Assembly (NCBI GenBank): GCA_002399505.1
Contig: DHDT01000029.1
Location: 4,597-14,912, forward strand
Source of the DNA: Caryophanales bacterium UBA4869
Lineage (GTDB): Bacteria; Bacillota_I; Bacilli_A; RFN20; CAG-288
Length of the DNA stretch: 10,316 nucleotides
Reading direction: 5' to 3'
Part shown: piece after piece, positions 1-6,730 of the stretch
Position numbering within the stretch: the first letter of the stretch is position 1
How the letters are laid out: every line of letters begins with the position of its first letter
Program-made: the position numbers and the translations under genes
The notes under the pieces: model-generated
Told to the model about the DNA's origin: nothing
Seen by the model: the letters and a program-made list of their open reading frames with translations, nothing else
Database searches by the model: none

Positions 1-1629
1 AATGTCACCTATAAAGCCAAAAACGGAGAAGAATACCTCTTTAACCTGATCGACACTCCTGGCCACGTTGACTTCACCTATGAGGTCTCCCGTTCCTTAA
101 GCGCATGCGAAGGAGCCATTTTAGTCATCGATGCCACTCAGGGTGTTCAGGCTCAGACTCTCGCCAATGGCTATCTGGCCATTGATAACGGTCTGAGGAT
201 TTTGCCTGTCATCAATAAGATCGACCTACCATCGGCTGATGTCGATAACTGTCTCCTTGAATTGATCGATACCCTTCAGATAGATCCTGACCGCTGTCTG
301 AAAGTATCGGCTAAGACCGGTATTGGAATTGAAGATATGCTTGAACATATCGTCACTGATCTTCCTCATCCTAACGGTGATGCCAATGCACCTTTAAAAG
401 CTTTGATTTTCGATTCAAAATTTGATTCCTACCGCGGTGTCGTTGTCCTGATCCGGGTTTTCGAAGGAGAAGTAAAAGTCGGTGATAAGATTAGACTTAT
501 GTCCAATGGTGTAGTTTATCAAGTCACTGAATTAGGTATAAGAACGCCTAAAGACAAGAGAGTCGATTCTTTATCAGCTGGAGAGGTTGGCTATTTAGCT
601 GCTTCAATCAAAACCATTAAAGATATCTCAGTCGGCGATACTATTACTTTAAATGATAATCCTACTAAATTCCCTCTGAAGGGATTTAGAAAGACCCAGC
701 CGATGGTCTATGCCGGTCTTTATCCCAGCGACAACCAAGATTTTGAAAATCTCCATAACGCTTTAGACAAATTATCACTAAATGATGCCGCCTTAGTCTA
801 TGAGCCGGAAACCAGTGCCGCCTTAGGAAGCGGATTCCGCTGTGGTTTCTTAGGTCTTCTTCATATGGAAGTTGTTCAAGAGAGACTGGAAGAAGAATTT
901 GATCTCGATATTGTGGCCACCGCTCCTTCAGTCGTCTATGAAATCATAACCACGGACGGCACTACAGAGTTTATACAAAATCCTGCTGATTTTCCTAAAG
1001 ACCGCACTAAGATAAGAACTTCCTTAGAGCCTTTTGCCGAAGTCAGAATCATGACCCCAAAAGACTTTGTCGGAAACATCATGACTCTTTGTCAGAACAA
1101 ACGCGGAATTTATAATTCCATGTCATACATTGACGAGACCCGTGTTCGCTTAGACTACAAGATGCCATTAAGCGAAATCGTCTTTGATTTCTTTGACAAG
1201 CTCAAATCAGTATCTCAGGGCTATGCCTCTCTAGATTACATACCTACCGGCAATGAAATCAGCGATGTCGAGAGAATGGATATTCTGTTAAACGGAGAAA
1301 CAGTCGATGCTCTGACTACGGTTGTTTTCCGAGGAACCGCCTATCAGAGAGCCCGAGCTGTCGTCGATAAGCTGAAAGACGTTATTCCAAAGCAACAGTT
1401 CGAGATTCCAGTCCAAGCTTCTCTTGGAAACAAGATCATCGCCCGTTCAGACATAAAAGCCGTCCGAAAAGACGTCTTAGCCAAATGCTACGGCGGAGAT
1501 ATTTCCCGTAAAAAGAAGCTCTTGGAAAAGCAGAAGAAGGGCAAAAAGAGAATGAAGGAATTCGGTAAAGTTCAAGTTCCTCAGGAAGCCTTCATTGCCA
1601 TGCTGACTGTCGATGATTCTTCAAAATAA
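1..1629 (+). CDS. lepA: Elongation factor 4 (LepA), 5'-truncated by window edge
   Basis: A translational GTPase that binds the ribosome and is thought to back-translocate or remodel stalled elongation complexes. The reading frame is open from base 1, so the gene starts before the window; comparison with remembered LepA sequences suggests about 60 N-terminal residues are missing, including the P-loop. Visible landmarks are the G3 motif DTPGH (bases 52-66) and the G4 motif NKID (214-225). The LepA-specific C-terminal region has [18 protein letters not shown] and ends in [10 protein letters not shown], which separates it from EF-G. The fragment is 542 residues, consistent with a normal protein of about 600. 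The TTG at 202 is internal and not a start. There is no GC-rich terminator after the stop, so readthrough into the next gene is possible. The identification is secure. Confidence 0.97.
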   Translation, partial: NVTYKAKNGEEYLFNLIDTPGHVDFTYEVSRSLSACEGAILVIDATQGVQAQTLANGYLAIDNGLRILPVINKIDLPSADVDNCLLELIDTLQIDPDRCLKVSAKTGIGIEDMLEHIVTDLPHPNGDANAPLKALIFDSKFDSYRGVVVLIRVFEGEVKVGDKIRLMSNGVVYQVTELGIRTPKDKRVDSLSAGEVGYLAASIKTIKDISVGDTITLNDNPTKFPLKGFRKTQPMVYAGLYPSDNQDFENLHNALDKLSLNDAALVYEPETSAALGSGFRCGFLGLLHMEVVQERLEEEFDLDIVATAPSVVYEIITTDGTTEFIQNPADFPKDRTKIRTSLEPFAEVRIMTPKDFVGNIMTLCQNKRGIYNSMSYIDETRVRLDYKMPLSEIVFDFFDKLKSVSQGYASLDYIPTGNEISDVERMDILLNGETVDALTTVVFRGTAYQRARAVVDKLKDVIPKQQFEIPVQASLGNKIIARSDIKAVRKDVLAKCYGGDISRKKKLLEKQKKGKKRMKEFGKVQVPQEAFIAMLTVDDSSK

Positions 1630-1673
1630 AGAAATTATTTAGTTATTAATTAGTAATTGCCTTCTCTTTGTCA

Positions 1674-1679
1674 TATAAT
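1674..1679 (+). promoter_or_regulatory. Possible -10 box ahead of the Fic-like gene
   Basis: A perfect TATAAT sits 20 bases before the ATG at 1700, in the AT-rich lepA downstream gap (1630-1699). No convincing -35 is found at 16-18 bases upstream (TAGTAA at 1651-1656 is a poor match), so this may be a weak promoter or chance in AT-rich DNA. A modest Shine-Dalgarno sequence, AGGAAA, lies at 1689-1694. Confidence 0.3.
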
Positions 1680-1699
1680 TTTTAGTACAGGAAACGAAA

Positions 1700-3025
1700 A
1701 TGATAAGAAACGATGAAGGACGACGGTACAGTGACGATGTCTATGCAACCAAAGATGAAGTAAAAGCCATTTATAATCTTGATGATATACAAGATATCTG
1801 GGAGAAAATCCGCTCCTATCGTTTTTATTATGATTATGAAACCGAACTTCGCGATATCGACTCAAATCCTTATAAAATCTGTCTTACCCGAAGGCTTTTG
1901 TCTTCCGCCTACAATTTTGAACACGTTCTAGTTTCCGACCGACTCCTTCTTTCCTCGCTTTTGAAAGAGAATCAGGAGAAATTCCTACTAGACTGCAAAT
2001 GCGATTCCCTTTCTGCTGTCAGCAGAAGCAACGGAATCGAAAAGCTCTCTTCATCAACTCTGGACAAATTAGCCAGAAGAGTCCTCGAAAGCCTTCCCAG
2101 CAATTATTTTCTTCTAGACGCTTATTCCAAAGCTTTCGACGAAGGGCTTTCTAACGATTCAATAACTAAAGAAACTATCGAAAGAATCAACAATACTTTG
2201 ATTGGAAACGATGGACAATGCAAATATCGCAAGACCGAAATCAAAGACATAATCAATATCCTGAAAGCACCTGATTATCAGAAAATAGATGACTATATCA
2301 GCCAACTGATTTCCTTCCTAAACGACAATGAGATTCCCGTACTCCTAAGGGCTTTAGGAATCATCTATGTTTTTGATTTTCTTCGCCCGTTTGAATACTG
2401 CAACGAAGAAACGGCCAGTATTCTTGCCAAGACCTTTGTAAAAACTAACGACCTAGGAATTCCGGGCTTTGTTCTCGACTTCGAATCCATTTCCTTTTCC
2501 CGTTCCGAACGATACTTCCAAAGGCTATCCGAAACTGAGCGAACTTTGGATCTGACTTATTTCTATGAGAGAATTCTTCCGTTCCTAATAGAAAACCAGA
2601 AAAAAGATCATCAGATGCTTCTTGATCTTGCCACTATGGAAAGAAATCAGCCAAAACCAAATATCAGCTCCCTTCCCGGAAATCCAGACCAGGCAGAAAA
2701 CAACACCTTCCTAGTAGATGATCATAGAAATCTCGCCTTACCTGCCTTCCCGATGAATATCAGTCCTGAGGAAATTCAGACCAATGCCGAAAAGCTACAT
2801 GAAGTTCATCCGCATTTGAAGAAAAAGCAGTGCCATTTCTACGCCGGACATTGCACTATCGGCCTTCATTACACTATTGACGATTTCAAACTAGCCGAAC
2901 ATACAGTCTACGAAACTGCCAGAACCAGCATGGATGATCTTGCCAATCGCGGGTTCTACAAGAAAGAAAAAATCAGTAATAAATTCATCTATACACCCAT
3001 ACCGATTAACGAGGAAAAAATATGA
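1700..3025 (+). CDS. Fic-fold protein with degenerate active site and C-terminal winged helix
   Basis: A 441-residue protein with the layout of Fic/Fido family members, which normally transfer AMP or other nucleotide parts to target proteins. The central part shows Fic landmarks: GQCKYRKTEI (172-181, resembling the GxYR-type strand before the core) and a helix leading to RPFEYCNEE at 229-237. That aligns with the HPFxxGNGR catalytic motif, but the catalytic His is Arg229, the glycines are Cys234 and Glu236, and the terminal Arg is Glu237. Only P, F and N remain. ERTLDLTYFYERILPFL (280-296) matches the usual downstream DLT helix. The C-terminus (about 391-434, VYETARTSMDDLANRGFYKKE) resembles the winged helix found in many Fic proteins. 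The frame is intact, so this is not a decaying pseudogene. Most likely a non-AMPylating Fic homologue, perhaps a regulator or a partner-binding protein. It overlaps the next gene by ATGA. Fold assignment is fairly sure; function is unknown. Confidence 0.7.
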   Translation: MIRNDEGRRYSDDVYATKDEVKAIYNLDDIQDIWEKIRSYRFYYDYETELRDIDSNPYKICLTRRLLSSAYNFEHVLVSDRLLLSSLLKENQEKFLLDCKCDSLSAVSRSNGIEKLSSSTLDKLARRVLESLPSNYFLLDAYSKAFDEGLSNDSITKETIERINNTLIGNDGQCKYRKTEIKDIINILKAPDYQKIDDYISQLISFLNDNEIPVLLRALGIIYVFDFLRPFEYCNEETASILAKTFVKTNDLGIPGFVLDFESISFSRSERYFQRLSETERTLDLTYFYERILPFLIENQKKDHQMLLDLATMERNQPKPNISSLPGNPDQAENNTFLVDDHRNLALPAFPMNISPEEIQTNAEKLHEVHPHLKKKQCHFYAGHCTIGLHYTIDDFKLAEHTVYETARTSMDDLANRGFYKKEKISNKFIYTPIPINEEKI

Positions 3026-3360
3026 ACAAAACATTAGCCAACATGCCTACTTATGGCGTAATCCTGTTGATTATTGCCGGAATAATCGTTGCTGTCGTCC
3101 TTCTTTTGGTTTTTGTTCCTTTCTTCAAGAAAGATCATACCGTCACTAAATCGGAAGAAGAAATAGCCAGCGAAGAAGTGAAGTCGATTATCATCGCTCC
3201 GACAAAAAAGACCAAACAGGAAGAAGAAGCCCAGTATGACCGAGACATCAAAATAATCCAGAAGAGAGAAAAAGAGCTTTACCTGACTTTTACCGAAGAT
3301 GATATCAGCGCTCTTCTAGTTCAGATAGAACAGGATCGCAAAGACGATATCAGAAGATGA
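3022..3360 (+). CDS. Small single-pass membrane protein, function unknown
   Basis: A 112-residue protein not recognised as any named family. A single hydrophobic helix at about residues 11-35 (YGVILLIIAG onward) is followed by KK, suggesting the N-terminus is outside and the remainder is cytoplasmic. The rest (about 38-112) is rich in Glu, Lys and Asp and probably helical or coiled coil; it has no cysteine or catalytic-looking motif. The start ATG overlaps the stop of the Fic-like gene (ATGA, 3022-3025), with GAGG at 3011-3014 as ribosome binding site. Its own stop overlaps the hemW start in the same way. Such coupling implies co-expression with both neighbours. One inferred role is a membrane anchor or scaffold for one of them. 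Confidence 0.7.
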   Translation: MNKTLANMPTYGVILLIIAGIIVAVVLLLVFVPFFKKDHTVTKSEEEIASEEVKSIIIAPTKKTKQEEEAQYDRDIKIIQKREKELYLTFTEDDISALLVQIEQDRKDDIRR

Positions 3361-4475
3361 TTCCTTCTTTATATATCCACATTCCCTTCTGCGAAAAAAT
3401 CTGCAATTACTGCGACTTTGCAAAAGTACTGTCTTCCAGCTCTGATACTGGAAAATATATCGACCGACTTTTAAATGAAATATCGTCTTTGAATATCAAA
3501 GACGATTCTTTGGAGACTGTCTATATCGGAGGCGGAACACCGACTTGCTTAAATAATAAAGGCCTGACCAGACTCTTATCTTACCTTCATGATCATTTTC
3601 CTCACTTAAAAGAATTTACCATTGAAGGAAATCCAGAATCATTAACACATAAGAAAGCTGCTTTATTAAAAAAATATGGAGTAAACCGGGTATCGCTAGG
3701 TGTTCAGTCCGCCAATGAGGAAACACTTAAATACTTAGGAAGAAATCATAATCTTAAAGATGTCATAGAAGCAGTCAGTTACCTTAGAGAATGTGGAATC
3801 GACAACATCAACCTAGATTTTATCTATGGCCTTCCCAAAGAAACAACCACCGACTTAAAGAAGGATATAGATTTTGCCTTGTCGCTTAATCCTACGCATC
3901 TTTCTTTCTATGCCCTGCAGATTGAAGAGTCCACCATCTTCTATAATAGACGTCTGATTCCTTTGGATGACGACATGGAAAGAGACCTATACGATTATTT
4001 AAGAAAAGTTCTCAGAGAACATGGATATAGTCGCTACGAAGTATCCAATTTTTCCAAGCCAAACTTTGAATCTCTTCATAACAAAAATTACTGGCATGAC
4101 GGACAATATTACGCTGCCGGTCTATCAGCATCGGGGTATGTTGTTAATGAAAGATATACTGACACAAGATCACTGACTCGCTACATGAATGGTTTTACTG
4201 ATAGAAAGAAAGAAGTCATCGACGAAGAAACTGAAGAGTTTGAATTCCTTATGCTTAACTTACGTTTAGAGAAGGGTTTTGAACTAGAGGAATTTTCAAA
4301 AAGATTTCAAAAAGACTTCTTAAAATCTTATGCAGAAAACATAGATAAAGTACGAGATTCTCTTCTTATAACCGATAAATCAGTCGCCATCATTCCCGAT
4401 AAATTATACATAATGGACAACATTCTTCTCGATTTGCTTAAGCTTCCAGACGATAATTCCCACTTTAGTTCTTGA
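3357..4475 (+). CDS. hemW: HemW-like radical SAM protein (heme chaperone family)
   Basis: A 372-residue member of the HemN/HemW radical SAM family. The iron-sulfur cluster motif CxxxCxxC is at Cys12, Cys16 and Cys19, followed by DF (CDF), where HemN proper has a further Cys. GGGTP is at 58-62. HNKNYW at 241-246 is the HNxxYW signature typical of HemW. HemW proteins are heme-binding proteins proposed to insert heme into respiratory enzymes; many are still annotated as oxygen-independent coproporphyrinogen III oxidase, which is probably wrong here. The C-terminal region is somewhat diverged (GLSASGY where GLGPGAHS is usual). The start ATG overlaps the previous stop and lacks a strong Shine-Dalgarno, pointing to translational coupling. 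lepA-hemW adjacency is common in Bacillota; here two genes lie between them, and no hrcA follows as it does in Bacillus. Confidence 0.9.
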   Translation: MIPSLYIHIPFCEKICNYCDFAKVLSSSSDTGKYIDRLLNEISSLNIKDDSLETVYIGGGTPTCLNNKGLTRLLSYLHDHFPHLKEFTIEGNPESLTHKKAALLKKYGVNRVSLGVQSANEETLKYLGRNHNLKDVIEAVSYLRECGIDNINLDFIYGLPKETTTDLKKDIDFALSLNPTHLSFYALQIEESTIFYNRRLIPLDDDMERDLYDYLRKVLREHGYSRYEVSNFSKPNFESLHNKNYWHDGQYYAAGLSASGYVVNERYTDTRSLTRYMNGFTDRKKEVIDEETEEFEFLMLNLRLEKGFELEEFSKRFQKDFLKSYAENIDKVRDSLLITDKSVAIIPDKLYIMDNILLDLLKLPDDNSHFSS

Positions 4476-4509
4476 TTTGTCCCGCTTTTGTCCTTTTAAC
4501 AATTATATG

Positions 4510-4539
4510 TTGTTTTCTAATATAGATATTTGTTATATT
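4510..4539 (+). promoter_or_regulatory. Extended -10 promoter of the small DNA-binding protein gene
   Basis: A -35-like TTGTTT (4510-4515), an 18-base spacer, and an extended -10 TGTTATATT (TG at 4531-4532, TATATT at 4534-4539). The expected start of transcription is near 4546, which lies just after the ATG at 4544 and so favours the ATG at 4565 as the true start codon. Confidence 0.6.
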
Positions 4540-4564
4540 TTATATGGCAGAGGAGGAATTAAAA

Positions 4565-4960
4565 ATGCCAAAAACCAAAGGGAAGAACTCAGAACATATT
4601 AGGAGAATCAAGAAAATATCCCTCTTGTTCAAGAAAACCGTAAGTACTTTGATGATGGATTCACCAAAAGAAGTACTCAGAATTTTTGAAAAAGGCGATG
4701 AGGTGCCAAGCATCTATTCAATCGGTTCTCTGAGCACTGGAATCTTCTCATCCAAAGGGCAGACCAAGAGCACATTCATCAAATCGATTATTTATCTTTT
4801 AAATGCTATTCCACACGAATACGCAATGACTATATGGAAAACTTATTTTATTCAATGCGATACTAATTGGTGGAAAAAATATTATTCAAAATCGGGTTAT
4901 TATCGTATCAGAAAGAAAGCCCTTGAAGAAATATTTGAAATAGCCGACGCAGAATTTTAG
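4565..4960 (+). CDS. Small basic protein with sigma-like helix-turn-helix, probable DNA-binding
   Basis: The ATG at 4565 is chosen over the in-frame ATG at 4544 because AGGAGG (4551-4556) sits 8 bases before it, and the upstream ATG would fall on the predicted transcription start. The protein is then 131 residues with a basic N-terminus (KTKGKNSEHIRRIKK). The C-terminus carries WWKKYYSKSGYYRIRKKALEE at about 102-122. A YSxSxYYRxRxxAL pattern resembles the recognition helix of sigma region 4-like helix-turn-helix proteins such as the phage ArpU type. I do not recognise the middle part (about 35-95). It may regulate DNA or RNA transactions; there is no evidence for a specific target, although the co-directional Tad-like genes downstream are obvious candidates. 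No phage genes are nearby. Confidence 0.6.
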   Translation: MPKTKGKNSEHIRRIKKISLLFKKTVSTLMMDSPKEVLRIFEKGDEVPSIYSIGSLSTGIFSSKGQTKSTFIKSIIYLLNAIPHEYAMTIWKTYFIQCDTNWWKKYYSKSGYYRIRKKALEEIFEIADAEF

Positions 4961-4967
4961 AGAAAAC

Positions 4968-5003
4968 AGCTCCTTTGGCTTAATACTAGTTGAAGGAGCT
5001 TTT
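4968..5003 (+). terminator. Hairpin holding the next gene's Shine-Dalgarno; terminator or translational switch
   Basis: The arms are 4968-4980 (AGCTCCTTTGGCT) and 4988-5000 (AGTTGAAGGAGCT). They give 13 pairs, three of them G-U wobbles, with a 7-base loop. The outer 8 pairs are perfect. TTT follows, then AATTTG. It could act as an intrinsic terminator for the gene ending at 4960. The 3' arm, however, contains GAAGGAG (4992-4998), the ribosome binding site for the TTG start at 5007, so the folded RNA would hide that site. Confidence 0.65.
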
Positions 5004-5006
5004 AAT

Positions 5007-5693
5007 TTGAAAACATTTATTGAAAGACTTAAAAAACACCCAACTGTTTTACTAGCTTCAACGCTCTCTTCTCTTCTTTTGTTTTTTCTTTTCCAGAACA
5101 TCGTCTTTGGTCTGCTCACTGCTTTCATCAGTCTTCTTCTCAGCCTTTTTTTTCTGAAAAAGACAGATGAAGAACTGGATTCTTTTTCACTCCGCACTTT
5201 CTCGCTTTCTTTCTTCTCTTCCTTTCTGACTCTGATAAAAAACGGACAGGGGTCAAAATCAAGTTACGAATATTCGACGAGATACCTGCTTGGAAAGACA
5301 ACTATCGAACCCTATGAGAATATCCTGGAGACTGGCAATCCGCATTATGATTTTGGAAAATACACTTCTTTCTTCAAATACATGATTCAAAAAGACAGGG
5401 AAAACCAAATTCATCTTCCCAACACCGAAGAATTGATTATCGAATTAGATGAAGTCATAGTGAATAGAAAAAACAAGATCATAAAAATGAAGAAAAGACA
5501 GACTGATTCTGAATTGTGTCTTTTAATCTGTCTTTTCCTGTTAGTCATCATTTTTTCAGTCTTCAGTACCATCAGGAAAAGTCTCGATAGCCTCTCTTCA
5601 AATATCATCGTCTTAATTTCTCTCAGTCTTCTCTTTCCCTGTCTTCTTTTTTTCGACTATCTAAACTTGAGAAAGGAAAACGGCAATGCTTGA
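5007..5693 (+). CDS. Shortened TadB-like (T2SS F-domain) membrane protein
   Basis: A 228-residue membrane protein that starts at TTG: GAAGGAG (4992-4998) lies 8 bases upstream, and the next in-frame ATG is about 125 codons in. Likely membrane helices are at about 13-30, 32-50, 168-187 and 197-216, with a charged segment of about 115 residues between the pairs. This two-loop-two topology is that of TadB/TadC and GspF platform proteins, which sit in the inner membrane under a pilus-type ATPase. It is shorter than the usual roughly 300 residues, and I see no diagnostic sequence motif, so the assignment rests on topology and on the neighbouring genes. It overlaps the next gene by 8 bases. Translation may be controlled by the hairpin over its ribosome binding site. 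Confidence 0.5.
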   Translation: MKTFIERLKKHPTVLLASTLSSLLLFFLFQNIVFGLLTAFISLLLSLFFLKKTDEELDSFSLRTFSLSFFSSFLTLIKNGQGSKSSYEYSTRYLLGKTTIEPYENILETGNPHYDFGKYTSFFKYMIQKDRENQIHLPNTEELIIELDEVIVNRKNKIIKMKKRQTDSELCLLICLFLLVIIFSVFSTIRKSLDSLSSNIIVLISLSLLFPCLLFFDYLNLRKENGNA

Positions 5694-6321
5694 AAAAATA
5701 AAGGAAAAACTAACTAAGACTAGAGAAAAAAAGAAAAAGAAACAGAACAGGAAAACCACAAACTACCTCATCATTTCCATATTGATAGGTTCTGTTTTAG
5801 GAATTGTCCTCTATCTTTTCTCCAAGGAAATATCACTATTTCCTTTATCAGTTTTCTTCGCACTTTCCGTTTCCTACATCATCCTTCCTACTCTCAACGA
5901 TACCAAGGGAAAAGAGAGAGAAGAAAACCAAAGCTATTATGATTTCTATCATAGTTTCATTATCTATATTGCCTTGGAATCATCGGGCCAGGAAGCATTC
6001 AAAAGAGCAACTGAAGAACTCAGTATATCTTCTCTCAAAGACAAACTGACAGCCTTTGTCGAAGGAGACTTGAAAGGAGAACCTCCTTTATCCTATTTGA
6101 ACACTTTAGCGGAAAATAACCTGATTGACGAGATAAAAAGAACTCTCTATGAAGACGAAGACTATTCTATTGGGTTTTCTAAAAGAGGAAGAAGACTACT
6201 AAAGGCCTATGAAAACGATCTTATCGTTGCTAATACTGAGCTTACTTCTCTGACTCCTATTATTATTCTCTTAAGTATTTTTCTTTTCTCTACCTTGAGT
6301 GCGTTTACTAAAAGCCTATGA
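5686..6321 (+). CDS. Shortened TadC-like (T2SS F-domain) membrane protein
   Basis: A 211-residue membrane protein beginning with a very basic stretch (KTREKKKKKQNRK, 11-23) that should stay in the cytoplasm. Helices are likely at about 25-45 and 49-69, then a soluble helical region (about 75-180) with FYHSFIIYIALESSGQEAFKRA (87-108), and a last helix at about 186-205. The sequence ESSGQEAFKRATEE resembles the GxxxxxAL-type start of the F-domain in TadB/TadC, where a small residue-rich turn precedes a helix. The protein stops after the third helix, so it lacks the fourth seen in full-length relatives. It is encoded directly after a second protein of the same shape, the order seen for tadB-tadC. 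The start overlaps the upstream gene and the stop overlaps the downstream start (ATGA). Confidence 0.5.
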   Translation: MLEKIKEKLTKTREKKKKKQNRKTTNYLIISILIGSVLGIVLYLFSKEISLFPLSVFFALSVSYIILPTLNDTKGKEREENQSYYDFYHSFIIYIALESSGQEAFKRATEELSISSLKDKLTAFVEGDLKGEPPLSYLNTLAENNLIDEIKRTLYEDEDYSIGFSKRGRRLLKAYENDLIVANTELTSLTPIIILLSIFLFSTLSAFTKSL

Positions 6322-6623
6322 AAAGAACAATAATCTTATTCTTTCCGATTATCTTTCTTCTCTTTACTATGTCATTTGACGTTTTCACTCTCTATGATTT
6401 CAATATTCTATGCACGAAAGCCGAGAAACTAATAACTCAAAATCTCAATGAGGAAATACTTCCTTCCGAAGGCTTAGACAAAAGACTCACTTTTGTCTGC
6501 CTTTCCGGATGCAGCAGTTCTTTAAACTACACCAATGGCCTTATCAGCTATAAGCTTATCGGAAAGCAGATTATTCTTCTTTCTGGAGAGTATCCTGAAA
6601 AAGAATTCGTCTATAAAAAATGA
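6318..6623 (+). CDS. Small TadE/pseudopilin-like membrane protein
   Basis: A 101-residue protein with an N-terminal hydrophobic helix (about 4-21, after MKRT) followed by an alpha-helical stretch (DFNILCTKAEKLITQN, 27-42) and an extracytoplasmic tail of about 60 residues. Cys61 and Cys65 (CLSGC) could form a disulfide. Short N-terminal anchor, then a helix, then a compact tail is the outline of TadE/TadF minor pilin-type proteins. I cannot see the Glu at position 5 of a classic type IV prepilin, so a processed pilin is not claimed. The ATGA overlap with the TadC-like gene suggests the three products act together. It is the last gene of the cluster; no clear terminator follows before tyrS. Confidence 0.45.
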   Translation: MKRTIILFFPIIFLLFTMSFDVFTLYDFNILCTKAEKLITQNLNEEILPSEGLDKRLTFVCLSGCSSSLNYTNGLISYKLIGKQIILLSGEYPEKEFVYKK

Positions 6624-6660
6624 TGTCTTAAGTCCTTGCTTGATATCTGGTCTCTTTGTG

Positions 6661-6689
6661 TCGAAAAAACTTTCCTGTTGCGGTATACT
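6661..6689 (+). promoter_or_regulatory. Promoter of tyrS
   Basis: The -10 is TATACT (6684-6689). A -35-like TCGAAA (6661-6666, four of six consensus bases) is 17 bases upstream. Transcription would begin near 6696, giving a leader of about 35 bases. Confidence 0.55.
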
Positions 6690-6696
6690 AGATACA

Positions 6697-6709
6697 TCGT
6701 CTCAGACGA
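6697..6709 (+). promoter_or_regulatory. Perfect palindrome at the tyrS transcription start
   Basis: TCGTCT-C-AGACGA is a perfect inverted repeat of 6 bases with one central base, placed about at +1 to +13 of the tyrS transcript. The position fits a repressor operator. A hairpin role is unlikely with a one-base loop. No family of regulator is recognised. Confidence 0.4.
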
Positions 6710-6730
6710 ATTAAAAGCGAGGCTTCCACT

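Noticed and set aside
202..225. TTG at 202 as a start codon for a 475-residue protein
   Set aside because: The frame is open and LepA-like from base 1, including DTPGH; the TTG is internal.
1636..1656. AT-rich partial inverted repeat after lepA as a terminator
   Set aside because: The pairing is imperfect and contains almost no G or C, so a stable hairpin is not expected.
1671..1865. 64-residue minus-strand open frame opposite the Fic-like gene start
   Set aside because: Low-complexity His/Arg-rich translation, no ribosome binding site; a shadow frame.
1901..1925. Fic inhibitory-helix motif (S/T)xxxE(G/N) in SSAYNFEH
   Set aside because: The spacing is off by one residue and the residue after Glu is His, so the motif is not met.
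6624..6730. T-box riboswitch before tyrS
   Set aside because: The gap is too short and no T-box core sequence or specifier stem is visible.
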